The notes beneath the pieces are model-generated. The model searched no databases and was not told the origin of the DNA. It saw only the letters and a list, made by a program, of their open reading frames with translations. This document shows positions 46,284 to 57,447 of a DNA stretch of 64,000 bases, piece by piece; the stretch's first letter is position 1; each line of letters starts with the position of its first letter. The stretch is from Armigeres subalbatus (Eukaryota > Arthropoda > Insecta > Diptera > Culicidae). A program made the translations under genes and the position numbers. Where the stretch lies: positions 232,812,371 through 232,876,370 of the forward strand of contig NC_085140.1 of NCBI RefSeq assembly GCF_024139115.2, given 5' to 3'.

Positions 46284-46575
46284 CCGCCCAAAGCGGAACA
46301 AATTTTCGGTGATCGACTGATCGTTTTGCTTACCGCACAAATCAGAATAAAACTATGATGAGTGATGACCGGCCAGAACGACCGGCTTACTGAAGAAAAC
46401 ATGTCTAGACGCGATTTAAACTTTTACTTTCTAAAAAATTTACACACGCATGAAGCAGAACAGAATTTCGGTTACCGGCCGATCGTTCTGCTTGCCGCAC
46501 AAAGCAAAACAAAATTTCGATGACCGGCCGATCATTCTGCTCACTGAAGAAAACACGTCTTGACGCGATCGTTCT
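46284..46575 (+). repeat. Diverged direct duplication with GACCGGCCGATCGTTCTG motifs
   Basis: 46,284-46,420 and 46,450-46,570 share GCGGAACA-ATTTCGGT, CGATCGTT-TGCTT-CCGCACAAA, GATGACCGGCC and ACTGAAGAAAACA-GTCT-GACGCGAT. Non-coding. Confidence 0.5.
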
Positions 46576-46698
46576 ACGTCCAATACAAAACACGAACAAA
46601 TCTGCACTGAACTGTTTGTTTCACTTTCCAATTTACTCGCCCACACAGCAGAATCAGATATTTTGATAACCGCGCGACCGTACTGCTTTTATTTATCA

Positions 46699-47717
46699 TC
46701 AGACTAAGGCCGGAGTGGCCTGTGCTGCACCTAAAAGACTTCTCCATTCAGCTCGGTTCATGGCTGCACTTCGCCAACCACGCAGTCTGCGGAGGGTCCG
46801 CAAGTCGTCCTCCACCTGATCTATCCACCTTGCCCGCTGTGCACTTCGCCTTCTTGTTCCCGTCGGATCGTTGTCGAGAACCATTTTCACCGGATTACTG
46901 TCCGACATTCTGGCTACGGCCCACCGCAGTCTTCCGATTTTCGCGGCGTGAACGATGGATGGTTCTCCCAACAGCTGATGCAACTCGTGGTTCATTCGCC
47001 TCCTCCACGTACCGTCCGCCATCTGCAACCCACCATAAATGGTACGCAACACTTTCCTTTCGAAAACTCCCAGTGCGCGTTGGTCCTCCACGAGCATCGT
47101 CCAGGTCTCGTGTCCGTAGAGAACTACCGGTCTTATAAGCGTTTTGTAGATAGTCAGTTTGGTACGGCGGCGAACCCTATTCGATCGGAGTGTCTTGCGG
47201 AGTCCAAAGTACGTACGATTTCCAGCCACTATGCGTCTCCGAATTTCTCTGCTGGTATCATCGGCGGTCACCAGTGAGCCCAAGTACACGAATTATTCAA
47301 CCACCTCGATTTCGTCATCACCGATAGAAACTCGTGGTGGGTGGCTCACATTGACCTCTCTTGAGCCTCTTCCTATCATGTACTTCGTCTTCGACGTGTT
47401 GATGACTAGTCCAATCCGTTTAGCTTCGCTTTTCAGTCTGATGTAGGCTTCCTCCATCCTCTCAAAGTTACGTGCCATGATATCAATGTCGTCGGCGAAA
47501 CCAAATAACTGGACGGACTTCGTGAAAATCGTACCACTCGTGTCAATCCCTGCCCTTCGTAGCGATGTTGAATAGCAGACACGAAAGACCATCACCTTGC
47601 CGTAGCCCTCTACGGGTTTCGAAGGGACTCGAGAATGCCCCTGAAACTCGAACTACGCACATCACCCGCTCAATCGTCGCCTTGATCAACCGTATCAGTT
47701 TATCCGGAAATCCAAAA
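46699..47717 (-). pseudogene. RTE reverse transcriptase, 3' half (copy F)
   Basis: Minus strand. The RT palm at 47,293-47,595 has LFGFADDIDIMARN (FADD intact) and INTSKTKYM. 46,699-47,289 gives YLGSLVTADDTSREI, YKTLIRPVVLYGHETWTMLV, RTIYGGLQMADGTWRRRMNH and the end MNRAEWRSLLGAAQATPALV. Same subfamily as copy E. The frame breaks once at about 47,290. It is joined at 47,717 head to head with a 5' leader on the other strand. Confidence 0.85.
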
Positions 47718-47718
47718 A

Positions 47719-48045
47719 TGGGGGGCAGCAGGGACTATGTCCAAGGGCTTGACGATCCCTCCCCAGGCCATCTGCGAGTTGTGGCGCCTGCCTAGGATGT
47801 GGTGGGGTTTGACAGTGGGCCCTGTTAAACCTCTATAAAAAGCTGCATGTATCCGCAAGTAGGCTCCGCCAAAGCGACCGTGTGCCGCTCAAAGCGCACA
47901 AACCCAAGTCCTGGTGTTAGGTGGGACGCTAAACAGCCCTGACACGACGGCCCTCCGACGAGACAGGAGGTTTGCGCAGGCCCAATAAGCCGCCTTTAAA
48001 AACAACTATTACGAACGACATAGAAGCGACCGTACTGCATCCAAC
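47719..48045 (+). mobile_element. RTE 5' leader, inverted relative to copy F
   Basis: GGGACTATGTCCAAGGGCTT, CTGCCTAGGATGTGGTGGGG, CTATAAAAAGCTGCATGT and GTGTGCCGCTCAAAGCGCAC occur in the same order in the leader at 1-230 and, on the minus strand, at 59,090-59,377. It ends near CCCAATAAGCCGCC...ATTACGAAC. Confidence 0.85.
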
Positions 48046-48308
48046 ATAAAATACAAGTTTACTCTTTACGATTTATCAACTTATATTTATTCCGTGGATT
48101 ATCCCGCGATAAAGAAAAAATCTCACAAACCGACGCGCACTTCAACACGATCTATCAAGCACTCTTCATTTTGTATCACAAAGATTGCTTCTAAATCTTA
48201 CCCTTACCCACATTCAGCATATACTAAATTAATATTACTCTACGCATTCTTTATTTTCATCCTAGTGCTCAATTACATACCTTACGCCTCACTGAATACT
48301 TTTTATGA

Positions 48309-48422
48309 TAATACTATGTTCGCACTAGGGCCTTGTAACATGTTATTCGGCTATCTTGATGAGCTTTCGTTTGTCGATAATTTGAATAACATGTTATTCA
48401 GGCCGTAGTGCGAACATAGTAT
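48309..48422. mobile_element. Short hairpin MITE
   Basis: ATACTATGTTCGCACTA at the left and TAGTGCGAACATAGTAT at the right are perfect inverted copies; GAATAACATGTTATTC-type inner parts pair as well. About 114 bp. Confidence 0.7.
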
Positions 48423-48429
48423 AAGGTAC

Positions 48430-49226
48430 ATTGCGGTGTAACTATTATAAATTATCGTCGTATGGCGATAAAAAAAATATTACGTTTACTTACTTACAAC
48501 ATTACACTTACAAATTTTAAACTACCTTATTTGAAACAGAAAATCCGCGTTAAAAAAACTTCACATATTCACACCACCTCTGAGTACTTAAATAAAATAT
48601 TCGTACAAACTTGATTTAGATTTAGAACATATTTTTTTAAGAAAACAATTTTGAGCTTTTTAGTGGAATGTTTTCACTTGTCATAAGACGAGTTTGTACA
48701 ATTCCATTTAGTTAAGTGACATAATTTTTGTAAAATGTGACAACGATCACGATCAGGAAAAATCTGATTTATTGACAATAATTTATTGATTATAACAACT
48801 CAACCTGCTCAACCTAGAAAAACTAGAAATCCCGAAAGTTTGATAAAACGAAATTGGGTAAACAACAAGAATCTACAGTAAGCCTTGCATGCAAAAGCGT
48901 AGGATTGCCAACCCGGAGATGGCAAGTTCGACTCTCGGTCCGGTCCAGGAGGTATTCAAGTGGGTATACTTCGTACCTGCCACACAAGAATGCCCGGCGC
49001 ATTCAAATTAAATCTACTGTGATTTAAAATTATTCAGATACCTCTGGCAATACTGTACTACACAAAAATAAAATCAGAAATATTATATGTTATAATAATG
49101 TTTACTTCTTGTACAGAATTTGCATTTGCCGCGAGTTTATCCAATTTATTGGAATATGGGGTAGGTTCTATTGTTCTACTGTTCTGGTTCTACTGTTACA
49201 ATTGTCCAGATAAAGGTTTATGTATA
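48430..49226. other. No gene seen
   Basis: AT-rich left flank of the LTR element, with only the tRNA-like remnant. Confidence 0.4.
48877..48955 (+). repeat. tRNA-like (SINE head) remnant
   Basis: GGATTGCCAACCCGGAGATGG, a B-box-like AGTTCGACTCTCGG and CGGTCCAGG resemble a tRNA-derived SINE head. No complete cloverleaf could be drawn. Confidence 0.3.
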
Positions 49227-49231
49227 GAGGG
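49227..49231. repeat. TSD of LTR element (left)
   Basis: GAGGG, identical to 57,868-57,872. Confidence 0.85.
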
Positions 49232-49649
49232 TGTCGGGTTTTTTTCTTTTCTCACAAGCAAAACACGAATTGCAATATTAAATGCATTTTATATTTCACA
49301 TATTTTTTCAATTTTTTCTGTTTTTCTTCTTTTTTTTTGTTTACATTTTTCACTCCGTTCTCTATCACTATCGTCACATAACTGACTCTCTTTTGCCACC
49401 TCCACGATGTCAACGAATCTGTCGCTCCGCTCAGAAACCTCTTGTTTCTCTGTCGTGTCTTTCGGAGCTCTACACTCAAATAAATTCATAAACGCTTTCT
49501 ATATATTAATTATTTCTTAAATTGTATCTTTACGCGCGTGACTGGCGCTTTCATTATTATTTCTTTTTTTAACTGATAACTACGAATAAGCTAAGTTGCT
49601 GTATTATTATACTGAACTGAATTACTATATTATTATACTATTCTCTACA
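49232..49649 (-). repeat. 3' LTR (418 bp)
   Basis: Plus-strand reading TGTCGGGTTTTTTTC...CTATTCTCTACA. Nearly identical to 57,448-57,867; visible differences are a T-run length, CACGATG/CACTATG and TCTGTCGTG/TCTGACGTG. AT-rich at the end that is the minus-strand start. Confidence 0.9.
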
Positions 49650-49670
49650 TCCTCCTCCTCTCCTACTCCT
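49650..49670 (-). promoter_or_regulatory. Polypurine tract
   Basis: Minus strand AGGAGTAGGAGAGGAGGAGG followed by A and then the LTR: an unbroken purine stretch except one T, touching the 3' LTR as required for plus-strand priming. Confidence 0.85.
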
Positions 49671-50029
49671 AATCTTTATATTATATTAACATACAAATAA
49701 TATCAACCCTGAATTGTTCATTACATTGTTCCGTAATATAGCCGGCAGAATTTGAAGCTCTGGAAAAATAAGAAACAGTCAACATTCAGCTAATCAAATT
49801 AATGATTTGGAACGAAACTTACCTACGATCTGAAAAAAACATTTATTAATAATGTGATAATTCTAAACTTCGTTGACTAATAACAAGATGAGAATTTTTC
49901 AGGTTAAATAATATCTTACTTACAATTAAATTTTATCATAAAAAATAAATGGAGAGATCCAAGCATTTCGTTTCATTTTTTCTAACTAAATAATGGCAAA
50001 CGCTAATCTTGGCAATGCAATCATGTATA

Positions 50030-53000
50030 GAGCTCACAAGGCTTCAGCACATCAAACCTGCATCAAAATCAGAAGACTAACAAAAATCTCCTTTACATCT
50101 GATACTCTATATGTTCGTCCTCTACTGTACCAGGCTCCAGAACATCAATCCTGCATCAAAGTCAGAAAACTATCAAAAATATTCACCACATCTCATACTC
50201 TATATGTTCTATCTCTATACGCAAAGCAACTACTGATCTTGGTCATGCCATCATGGATAGAGCTTACCAAGCTCTAGAACATCAATCCTGCATCAAAATC
50301 AGAAAATCATCAAAAATCTTCTACACATCTCATACACTATATGTACTATCTCTATACGCAAAGCAACCACTGATCTTGGTCATACAATCATGGATAGAGC
50401 TTATCAGTCTCCATAACATCAATCCTGCATCAAAATCAGAAAATTATCAAAAATCTTTCGACATCTGATACTCAATAGGTTTTTTCTCTACTCTACCAGT
50501 CTCCAGAACATCAATCCTGTGCATCAAAGTCAGAAAACTATCAAAAATCTTCTCCACATCTCATATTCTATATGTTCTATCTCTATACGCAAAGCAACCA
50601 CTGATTATGGTCATGCAATCATGGATAGAGCTTACCAGGCTCCAGAACATCAATCCTGCATCAAAATCAGAAAACTATGAAAAATCTTCTCCACATCTCA
50701 TACTCTATATGTTCTATCTCTATACGCAAAGCATTCACTGATTTTGGTCATACTATCATGGATAGAACTTACCAGGCTCCAGAACACCAATCCTGCATCA
50801 AAACCAGAAAATTATCCAAAATCTTCTGCACATCTGATACTCTATATGTTCGTCCTCTACTGTACCAGGCTCCAGAACATCAATCCTGCATCGAAGTCAG
50901 AAAACTATCAAAAATATTCACCACATCTCATACTCTATATGTTCTATCTCTATACGCAAAGCAACTACTGATCTTGGTCATGCAATCATGGATAGAGCTT
51001 ACCAGGCTCCAGAACAACAATCCTGCATCAAAATCAGAAAAATATCAAAATTCTTTCGACACCTGATACTCAATAGGTACTTTCTCTACTCTACCAGGCT
51101 CCAGAACATCAATCCTGCATAAAAATCAGAAAACTATGAAAAATCTTCATCACATCTCATACTCTATATGTTCTATCTCTATACGCAAAGCATTCACTGA
51201 TTTTGGTCATACTATCATGGATAGAGTTTACCAGGCTCCAGAACACCAATCCGGCATCAAAACCAGAAAATTATCCAAAATCTTCTGCACATCTGATACT
51301 CTATATGTTCGTCCTCTACTGTACCAGGGTCCAGAACATCAATCCTGCATCAAAGTCAGAAAACCATCAAAAATCTTCTCTACATCTCATACTTTATATG
51401 TACTATCTCTATACGCACAGCAACCACTGATCTTGTTCATACAATCATGGATAGAGCTTATCAGTCTCCAGAACACTAATCCTGCATCAAAATCAGAAAA
51501 ATATCAAAAATATTTCGACATCTGATACTCAATAGGTACTTCCTCTACTCTACCAGGCTCCAGAACATCAATCCTGCATCAAAATCAGAAAACTATGAAA
51601 AATCTCTACTCTATATGTTCTATCTCTATACGCAAAGCAACCACTGATCTTGGTCATGCAATCATGGATAGAGCTTACCAGGCTCCAGAACATCAATTCT
51701 GCATCAAAATCAGAAAAATATAAAAAAAATCTTTCGACATCTGATACTCAATAGGTACTTTCTCTACTCTACAAGTCTCCAGAACATCAATCCTGCATCA
51801 AAGTCAGAAAACTATAAAAAATCTTCTCCACATCTCATACTCTATATGTTCTATCTCTATACGCAAAGCAACCACTGATCTTGGTCATGCAATCATGGAT
51901 AGAGCTTACCAGGCTCCAGAACACCAATCCTGCATCAAAATCAGAAAAATATCAAAAATCTTTCAACACCTGATACTCAATAGGTACTTTCTCTACTCTA
52001 CCAGTCTCCAGAACATCAATCCTGCATCAAAATCAGAAAACTATGAAAAATCTTCTCCACAACTCATACTCTATATGTTCTATCTCTATACGCAAAGCAA
52101 CCACTGATCTTGGTCATGCAATCATGGATAGAGCTTACCAGGCTCCAGAACATCAATCCTGCATCAAAATCAGAAAACTATGAAAAATCTTCTCCACATC
52201 TCATACTCTATATGTTCTATCTCTATACGCAAAGCATTCACTGATTTTGGTCATACTATCATGGATAGAACTTACCAGGCTCCAGAACACCAATCCTGCA
52301 TCAAAACCAGAAAATTATCCAAAATCTTCTGCACATCTGATACTCTATATGTTCGTCCTCTACTGTACCAGGCTCCAGAACATCAATCCTGCATCGAAGT
52401 CAGAAAACTATCAAAAATATTCACCACATCTCATACTCTATATGTTCTATCTCTATACACAGCTGATCTTGTTCATGCAATCAGGGGTAGAACTTACCAG
52501 GCACCAGAACAACAATCCTGCATCAAAATCAGAAAATATCAAAATTCTTTCGACACCTGATACTCAATAGGTACTTTCTCTACTCTACCAGGCTCCAGAA
52601 CATCAATCCTGCATAAAAATCAGAAAACTATGAAAAATCTTCATCACATCTCATACTCTATATGTTCTATCTCTATACGCAAAGCATTCACTGATTTTGG
52701 TCATACTATCATGGATAGAGTTTACCAGGCTCCAGAACACCAATCCGGCATCAAAACCAGAAAATTATCCAAAATCTTCTGCACATCTGATACTCTATAT
52801 GTTCGTCCTCTACTGTACCAGGGTCCAGAACATCAATCCTGCATCAAAGTCAGAAAACTATCAAAAATCTTCACCACATCTCATACTCTATATGTTCTAT
52901 CTCTATACGCAAAGCAACCACTGATCTTGGTCATGCAATCATGGATAGAGCTTACCAGGCTCCAGAACATCAATCCTGCATCAAAATCAGAAAAATATCA

Positions 53001-54115
53001 ATATTCTTTCGACACCTGATACTCAATAGGTACTTTCTCTACTCTACCAGGCTCCAGAACATCAATCCTGCATCAAAATCAGAAAACTATGAAAAATCTT
53101 CTCCACATCTCATACTCTATATGTTCTATCTCTATACGCAAAGCAACCACTGATCTTGGTCATGCAATCATGGATAGAGCTTACCAGGCTCCAGAACACC
53201 AATCCTGCATCAAAATCAGAAAAATATCAAAAATCTTTCAACACCTGATACTCAATAGGTACTTTCTCTACTCTACCAGTCTCCAGAACATCAATCCTGC
53301 ATCAAAATCAGAAAACTATGAAAAATCTTCATCACATCTCATACTCTATATGTTCTATCTCTATACGCAAAGCATTCACTGATTTTGGTCATACTATCAT
53401 GGATAGAGTTTACCAGGCTCCAGAACACCAATCCTGCATCAAAACCAGAAAATTATCAAAAATCTTCTGCACATCTGATACTCTATATGTTCGTCCTCTA
53501 CTGTACCAGGCTCCAGAACATCAATCCTGCATCAAAGTCAGAAAACTATCAAAAATATTCACCACATCTCATACTCTATATGTTCTATCTCTATACGCAA
53601 AACAACAACTGATCTTGGTCATGCAATCATGGATAGAGCTTACCAGGCTCCAGAACACCAATCATGCATCAAAATCAGAAAAATATCAAAAATCTTTCGA
53701 CACCTGATACTCAATAGGTACTTTCTCTACTCTATCAGGCTCCAGAACATCAATCCTGCATCAAAATCAGAAAACTATGAAAAATCTTCACCACATCTCA
53801 TACTCTATATGTTCTATCTCTATACGCAAAGCAACCACTGATCTTGGTCATGCAATCATGGATAGAGCTCACCAGGCTCCAGAACATCAATCCTGCATCA
53901 AAATCAGAAAAATATCAAAAATCTTTCGACACCTGATACTCAATAGGTACTTTCTCTACTCTACCAGGCTCCAGAACATCAATCCTGCATCAAAATCAGA
54001 AAACTATGAAAAATCTCATACTCTATATGTTCTGTCTCTATACGCAAAGCAACCACTGATCTTGGTCATACATTCATGGATAGAGCTTACCAGGTTCTAA
54101 AACAATAATCCTGCT
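50030..54115 (-). repeat. Satellite 1: alternating 137-bp and 92-bp units
   Basis: About 35 units begin at CCAG(G/T)CTCCAGAACA and continue ATCAATCCTGCATCAAA. Long units (137 bp) carry an extra part with ATCTCTATACGCAAAGCA and GATCTTGGTCATGCAATCAT; short units (92 bp) end TCTCTACTCTA or CCTCTACTGTA. Long plus short gives a 229-bp dimer (for example 53,047, 53,184, 53,276), and larger blocks repeat at 459 bp (50,677 to 51,136; 53,318 to 53,777). Long overlapping frames with no stops are by-products of the repetition. Confidence 0.92.
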
Positions 54116-54164
54116 ACAAAACCAGAAAAAAAATCTTTTCCACGTCTTAGGTTTTCTGCAACTT

Positions 54165-56530
54165 ATCCAACTGAACGCAGAAGGCATCAATGACGCACCA
54201 CCCCGATCGAGGATTGAATTTTCTCGCAACTGATCCAACCGGATCAAACGTTCAAAAAAACATTTGTGAAACACCAACCCGATCGAGGATTGGATTTTCT
54301 CTCAACTGATCCAACCAAATCAAACGTTCACAAGACATTTGTGACGCACCAATCCAATCGAAGATCAGATTTTCTCTTAACTGACCCAACCGGATCGAAC
54401 GTTCACTTGAATGCAGAAGGCATCAATGACGCACCAACCCGATCGAGGATTGGATTTTCTCTCAACAGATCCAACCGGATCAAACGTTCACAAGACATTT
54501 GTGACGCACCAACCCGATCGAGGATTGGATTTTCTCTTAACTGATCCAATCGGATCGAACGTTCACTTGAATGCACAAGGCAACAATGACGCACCAACCC
54601 GATCGAGGATTGGATTTTCCTTCAACTGATCCAAACGGATCAAACGTTCACTAGACATTTGTGACGCACCAACCCGATCGAGGATTGGATTTTCGCTCAA
54701 CTGATCCAACCGGATCAAATGTTCCCTTGAATGCAGAAGGCATCAATGACGCACCAACCCGATCGAGGATTGGATTTGCTCTTAACTGATCCAACCGGAT
54801 CGAACGTTCACTTGAATGCAGAAGGCATCAATGACGCACCAACCCGATCGAGGATTGGACTTGCTCTCAACTGATCCAACCGGATCGAACGTTCACTTGA
54901 ATGCAGAAGACATCAATGACGCACCAACCCGATCGAGGATTGGATTTTCTCTCAACTGATCCAACCGGATCAAACGTTCACAACACATTTGTGACGCACC
55001 AACCCGATCGAGGATTGATTTGCTCTCAACTGATCCAACCGGATCGAACGTTCACTTGAATGCAGAAGGCATCAATGACGCACCAACCCGATCGAGGATT
55101 GGATTTTCTCTCAACTGATCCAACCGGATCAAACGTTCACAACACATTTGTGACGCACCAACCCGATCGAGGATTGGATTTGCTCTCAACTGATCCAACC
55201 GGATCAAACGTTCACAACACATTTGTGACGCACCAACCCGATCGAGGATTGGATTTGCTCTCAACTGATCCAACCGGATCGAACGTTCACTTGAATGCAG
55301 AAGGCATCAATGACGCACCAACCCGATCGAGGATTGGATTTTCTCTCAACTGATCCAACCGGATCGAACGTTCACTTGAATGCAGAAGGCATCAATGACG
55401 CACCAACCCGATCGAGGATTGGATTTTCTCTCAACTGATCCAACCGGATCAAACGTTCACAACACATTTGTGACGCACCAACCCGATCGAGGATTGGATT
55501 TGCTCTCAACTGATCCAACCGGATCAAACGTTCACAAGACATTTGTGACGCACCAACCCGATCGAGGATTGGATTTGCTCTCAACTGATCCAACCGGATC
55601 GAACGTTCACTTGAATGCAGAAGGCATCAATGACGCACCAACCCGATCGAGGATTGGATTTTCTCTCAACTGATCCAACCGGATCGAACGTTCACTTGAA
55701 TGCAGAAGGCACCAATGACGCACCAACCCGATCGAGGATTGGATTTTCTCTCAACTGATCCAACCGGATCAAACGTTCACAACACATTTGTGACGCACCA
55801 ACCCGATCGAGGATTGGATTTGCTCTCAACTGATCCAACCGGATCAAACGTTCACAACACATTTGTGACGCACCAACCCGATCGAGGATTGGACTTGCTC
55901 TCAACAGATCCAACCGGATCAAACGTTCACTTGAATGCAGAAGGCATCAATGACGCACCAACCCGATCGAGGATTGGATTTTCTCTCAACTGATCCAACC
56001 GGATCGAACGTTCACTTGAATGCAGAAGGCATCAATGACGCACCAACCCGATCGAGGATTGGATTTTCTCTCAACTGATCCAACCGGATCAAACGTTCAC
56101 AAGACATTTGTGACGCACCAACCCGATCGAGGATTGGATTTTCTCTCAACTGATCCAACCGGATCAAACGTTCACAAGACATTTGTGACGCACCAACCCG
56201 ATCGAGGATTGGATTTTCTCTCAACTGATCCAACCGGATCAAACGTTCACTTGAATGCAGAAGGCATCAATGACGCACCAACCCGATCGAGGATTGGATT
56301 TTCTCTCAACTGATCCAACCGGATCAAACGTTCACTTGAATGCAGAAGGCATCAATGACGCACCAACCCGATCGAGGATTGGATTTTCTCTCAACTGATT
56401 CAACCGGATCAAACGTTCACAATACATTTGTGACGCACCAACCCGATCGAGGATTGGATTTGCTCTCAACTGATCCAACCGGATCAAACGTTCACTTGAA
56501 TGCAGAAGGCATCAATGACGCACCATTCCG
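54165..56530 (-). repeat. Satellite 2: 75/85-bp units, 320-bp higher-order repeat
   Basis: Units begin GACGCACCAACCCGATCGAG and contain CAACTGATCCAACCGGATC. Type A (75 bp) ends CACAAGACATTTGT; type B (85 bp) ends CTTGAATGCAGAAGGCATCAAT. From 55,077 to 56,357 the order A-A-B-B repeats exactly four times (75+75+85+85 = 320; starts 55,077, 55,397, 55,717, 56,037). The left part (54,165-55,000) is less regular. It shares no sequence with satellite 1. Confidence 0.95.
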
Positions 56531-56534
56531 TTCA

Positions 56535-57421
56535 AGGATTTTGATCGATTATATCTGCAATACATTTACCACACTCTGTATTGTTCGACGAAAAAAATGT
56601 ATAGCAAAATCTAAATTATGTATTGTTACGATACTTAACAACCCGTATATTGTCAGATTCTCTGGATGTGATACACTGCACGGCTTTTGTTATGTTCCCA
56701 AATGAGTGCATAAAATGCATAAAACTTCACGCGGCGAATGACTGTCGAAAGGTACGGCCGTGTCAAACCATACATCGCAAAGCTATTCACCCATAAGAAT
56801 CAAGTAAACTGGGTGCAAAAAAGCGCACCTGTACCTTTCCTGAAGGGTACGCCGCGTGCAATTTTGAGAAAATCAGACAATACTCTATTGCGAAAGCTAT
56901 ATTTACAGTTCATTACATAGTTCATAACACCACATTCTAATTTATTTCTATTATTGTCTTTACAATATATTCTATAACAATTTTATTGCTATATCATTCA
57001 AAATTGGGTAGTGCTACAATTAAATGTATTGTTTTTATTTTTTTTATTTTCGGGAATTCACAATGTGCTTTTTTATTGTTAATGTTAAGATTGATTTGAA
57101 AAAAATCATATTTTATTTTGCTCATAGTTCGGTTCCATTACAATAACATTCTCAAACAGCCCTGTGTTGTTAGAACTATAACAACATCTCCAACACCCCT
57201 GTATTAATCGTCTGCACATCAACTGACCCCGGCATCATTTTATTTTTCATCACCATTAACGAAAGCAGAATCCGGAAAACATAGAAAATAAAGTAACTTA
57301 CTTGAATGAGGCAACATCGAAAATAACATCAAAGCACGTCTTTCGTGCGTCAGTCGAAGAAATAAAAAAATGACCACCGAGCGGAAACACGTTCCATAGA
57401 AAACACTTGCCGTTCAGGGAG
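56535..57421 (-). other. Leader region of the LTR element
   Basis: Unique, AT-rich sequence between satellite 2 and the primer-binding site. Contains GGTACGGCCGTGTC and CCTGAAGGGTACGCCGC near 56,750-56,850. No gag frame. Confidence 0.5.
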
Positions 57422-57446
57422 CGTAGATTCACTACCGACTTGGCCA
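57422..57446 (-). promoter_or_regulatory. Primer-binding site, tRNA-Ser-like
   Basis: One base after the LTR the minus strand reads TGGCCAAGTCGGTAGTGAAT, then CTACG. The plus-strand equivalent CTACCGACTTGGCCA resembles the 3' end of insect tRNA-Ser (CTACCGACTGCGCCA), the primer used by 17.6/297-type gypsy elements. The likeness extends further into the GGGAGCGTAG part of the tRNA's variable/T region (57,418-57,427). Confidence 0.65.
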
Positions 57447-57447
57447 T

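Noticed and set aside
46722..47446. Plus-strand frames of 95-138 codons over copy F
   Set aside because: Antisense shadows of the minus-strand reverse transcriptase.
50677..53707. Repeated open frames of about 129 codons in satellite 1 as a protein family
   Set aside because: They recur at the satellite period in overlapping frames and are forced open by the repeat composition.
50030..54115. Naming satellite 1 as the tapiR locus
   Set aside because: I cannot recall the published repeat or piRNA sequence with certainty; it is kept only as a test.
54403..56313. 25-residue repeat protein encoded by satellite 2 on either strand
   Set aside because: Both strands give equally good repeats because 75 is divisible by three; 85-bp units break the frame every 320 bp and no start signal or conserved end exists.
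50030..56530. CRISPR array
   Set aside because: The DNA is from a mosquito, units are contiguous satellites without unique spacers, and no cas genes exist.
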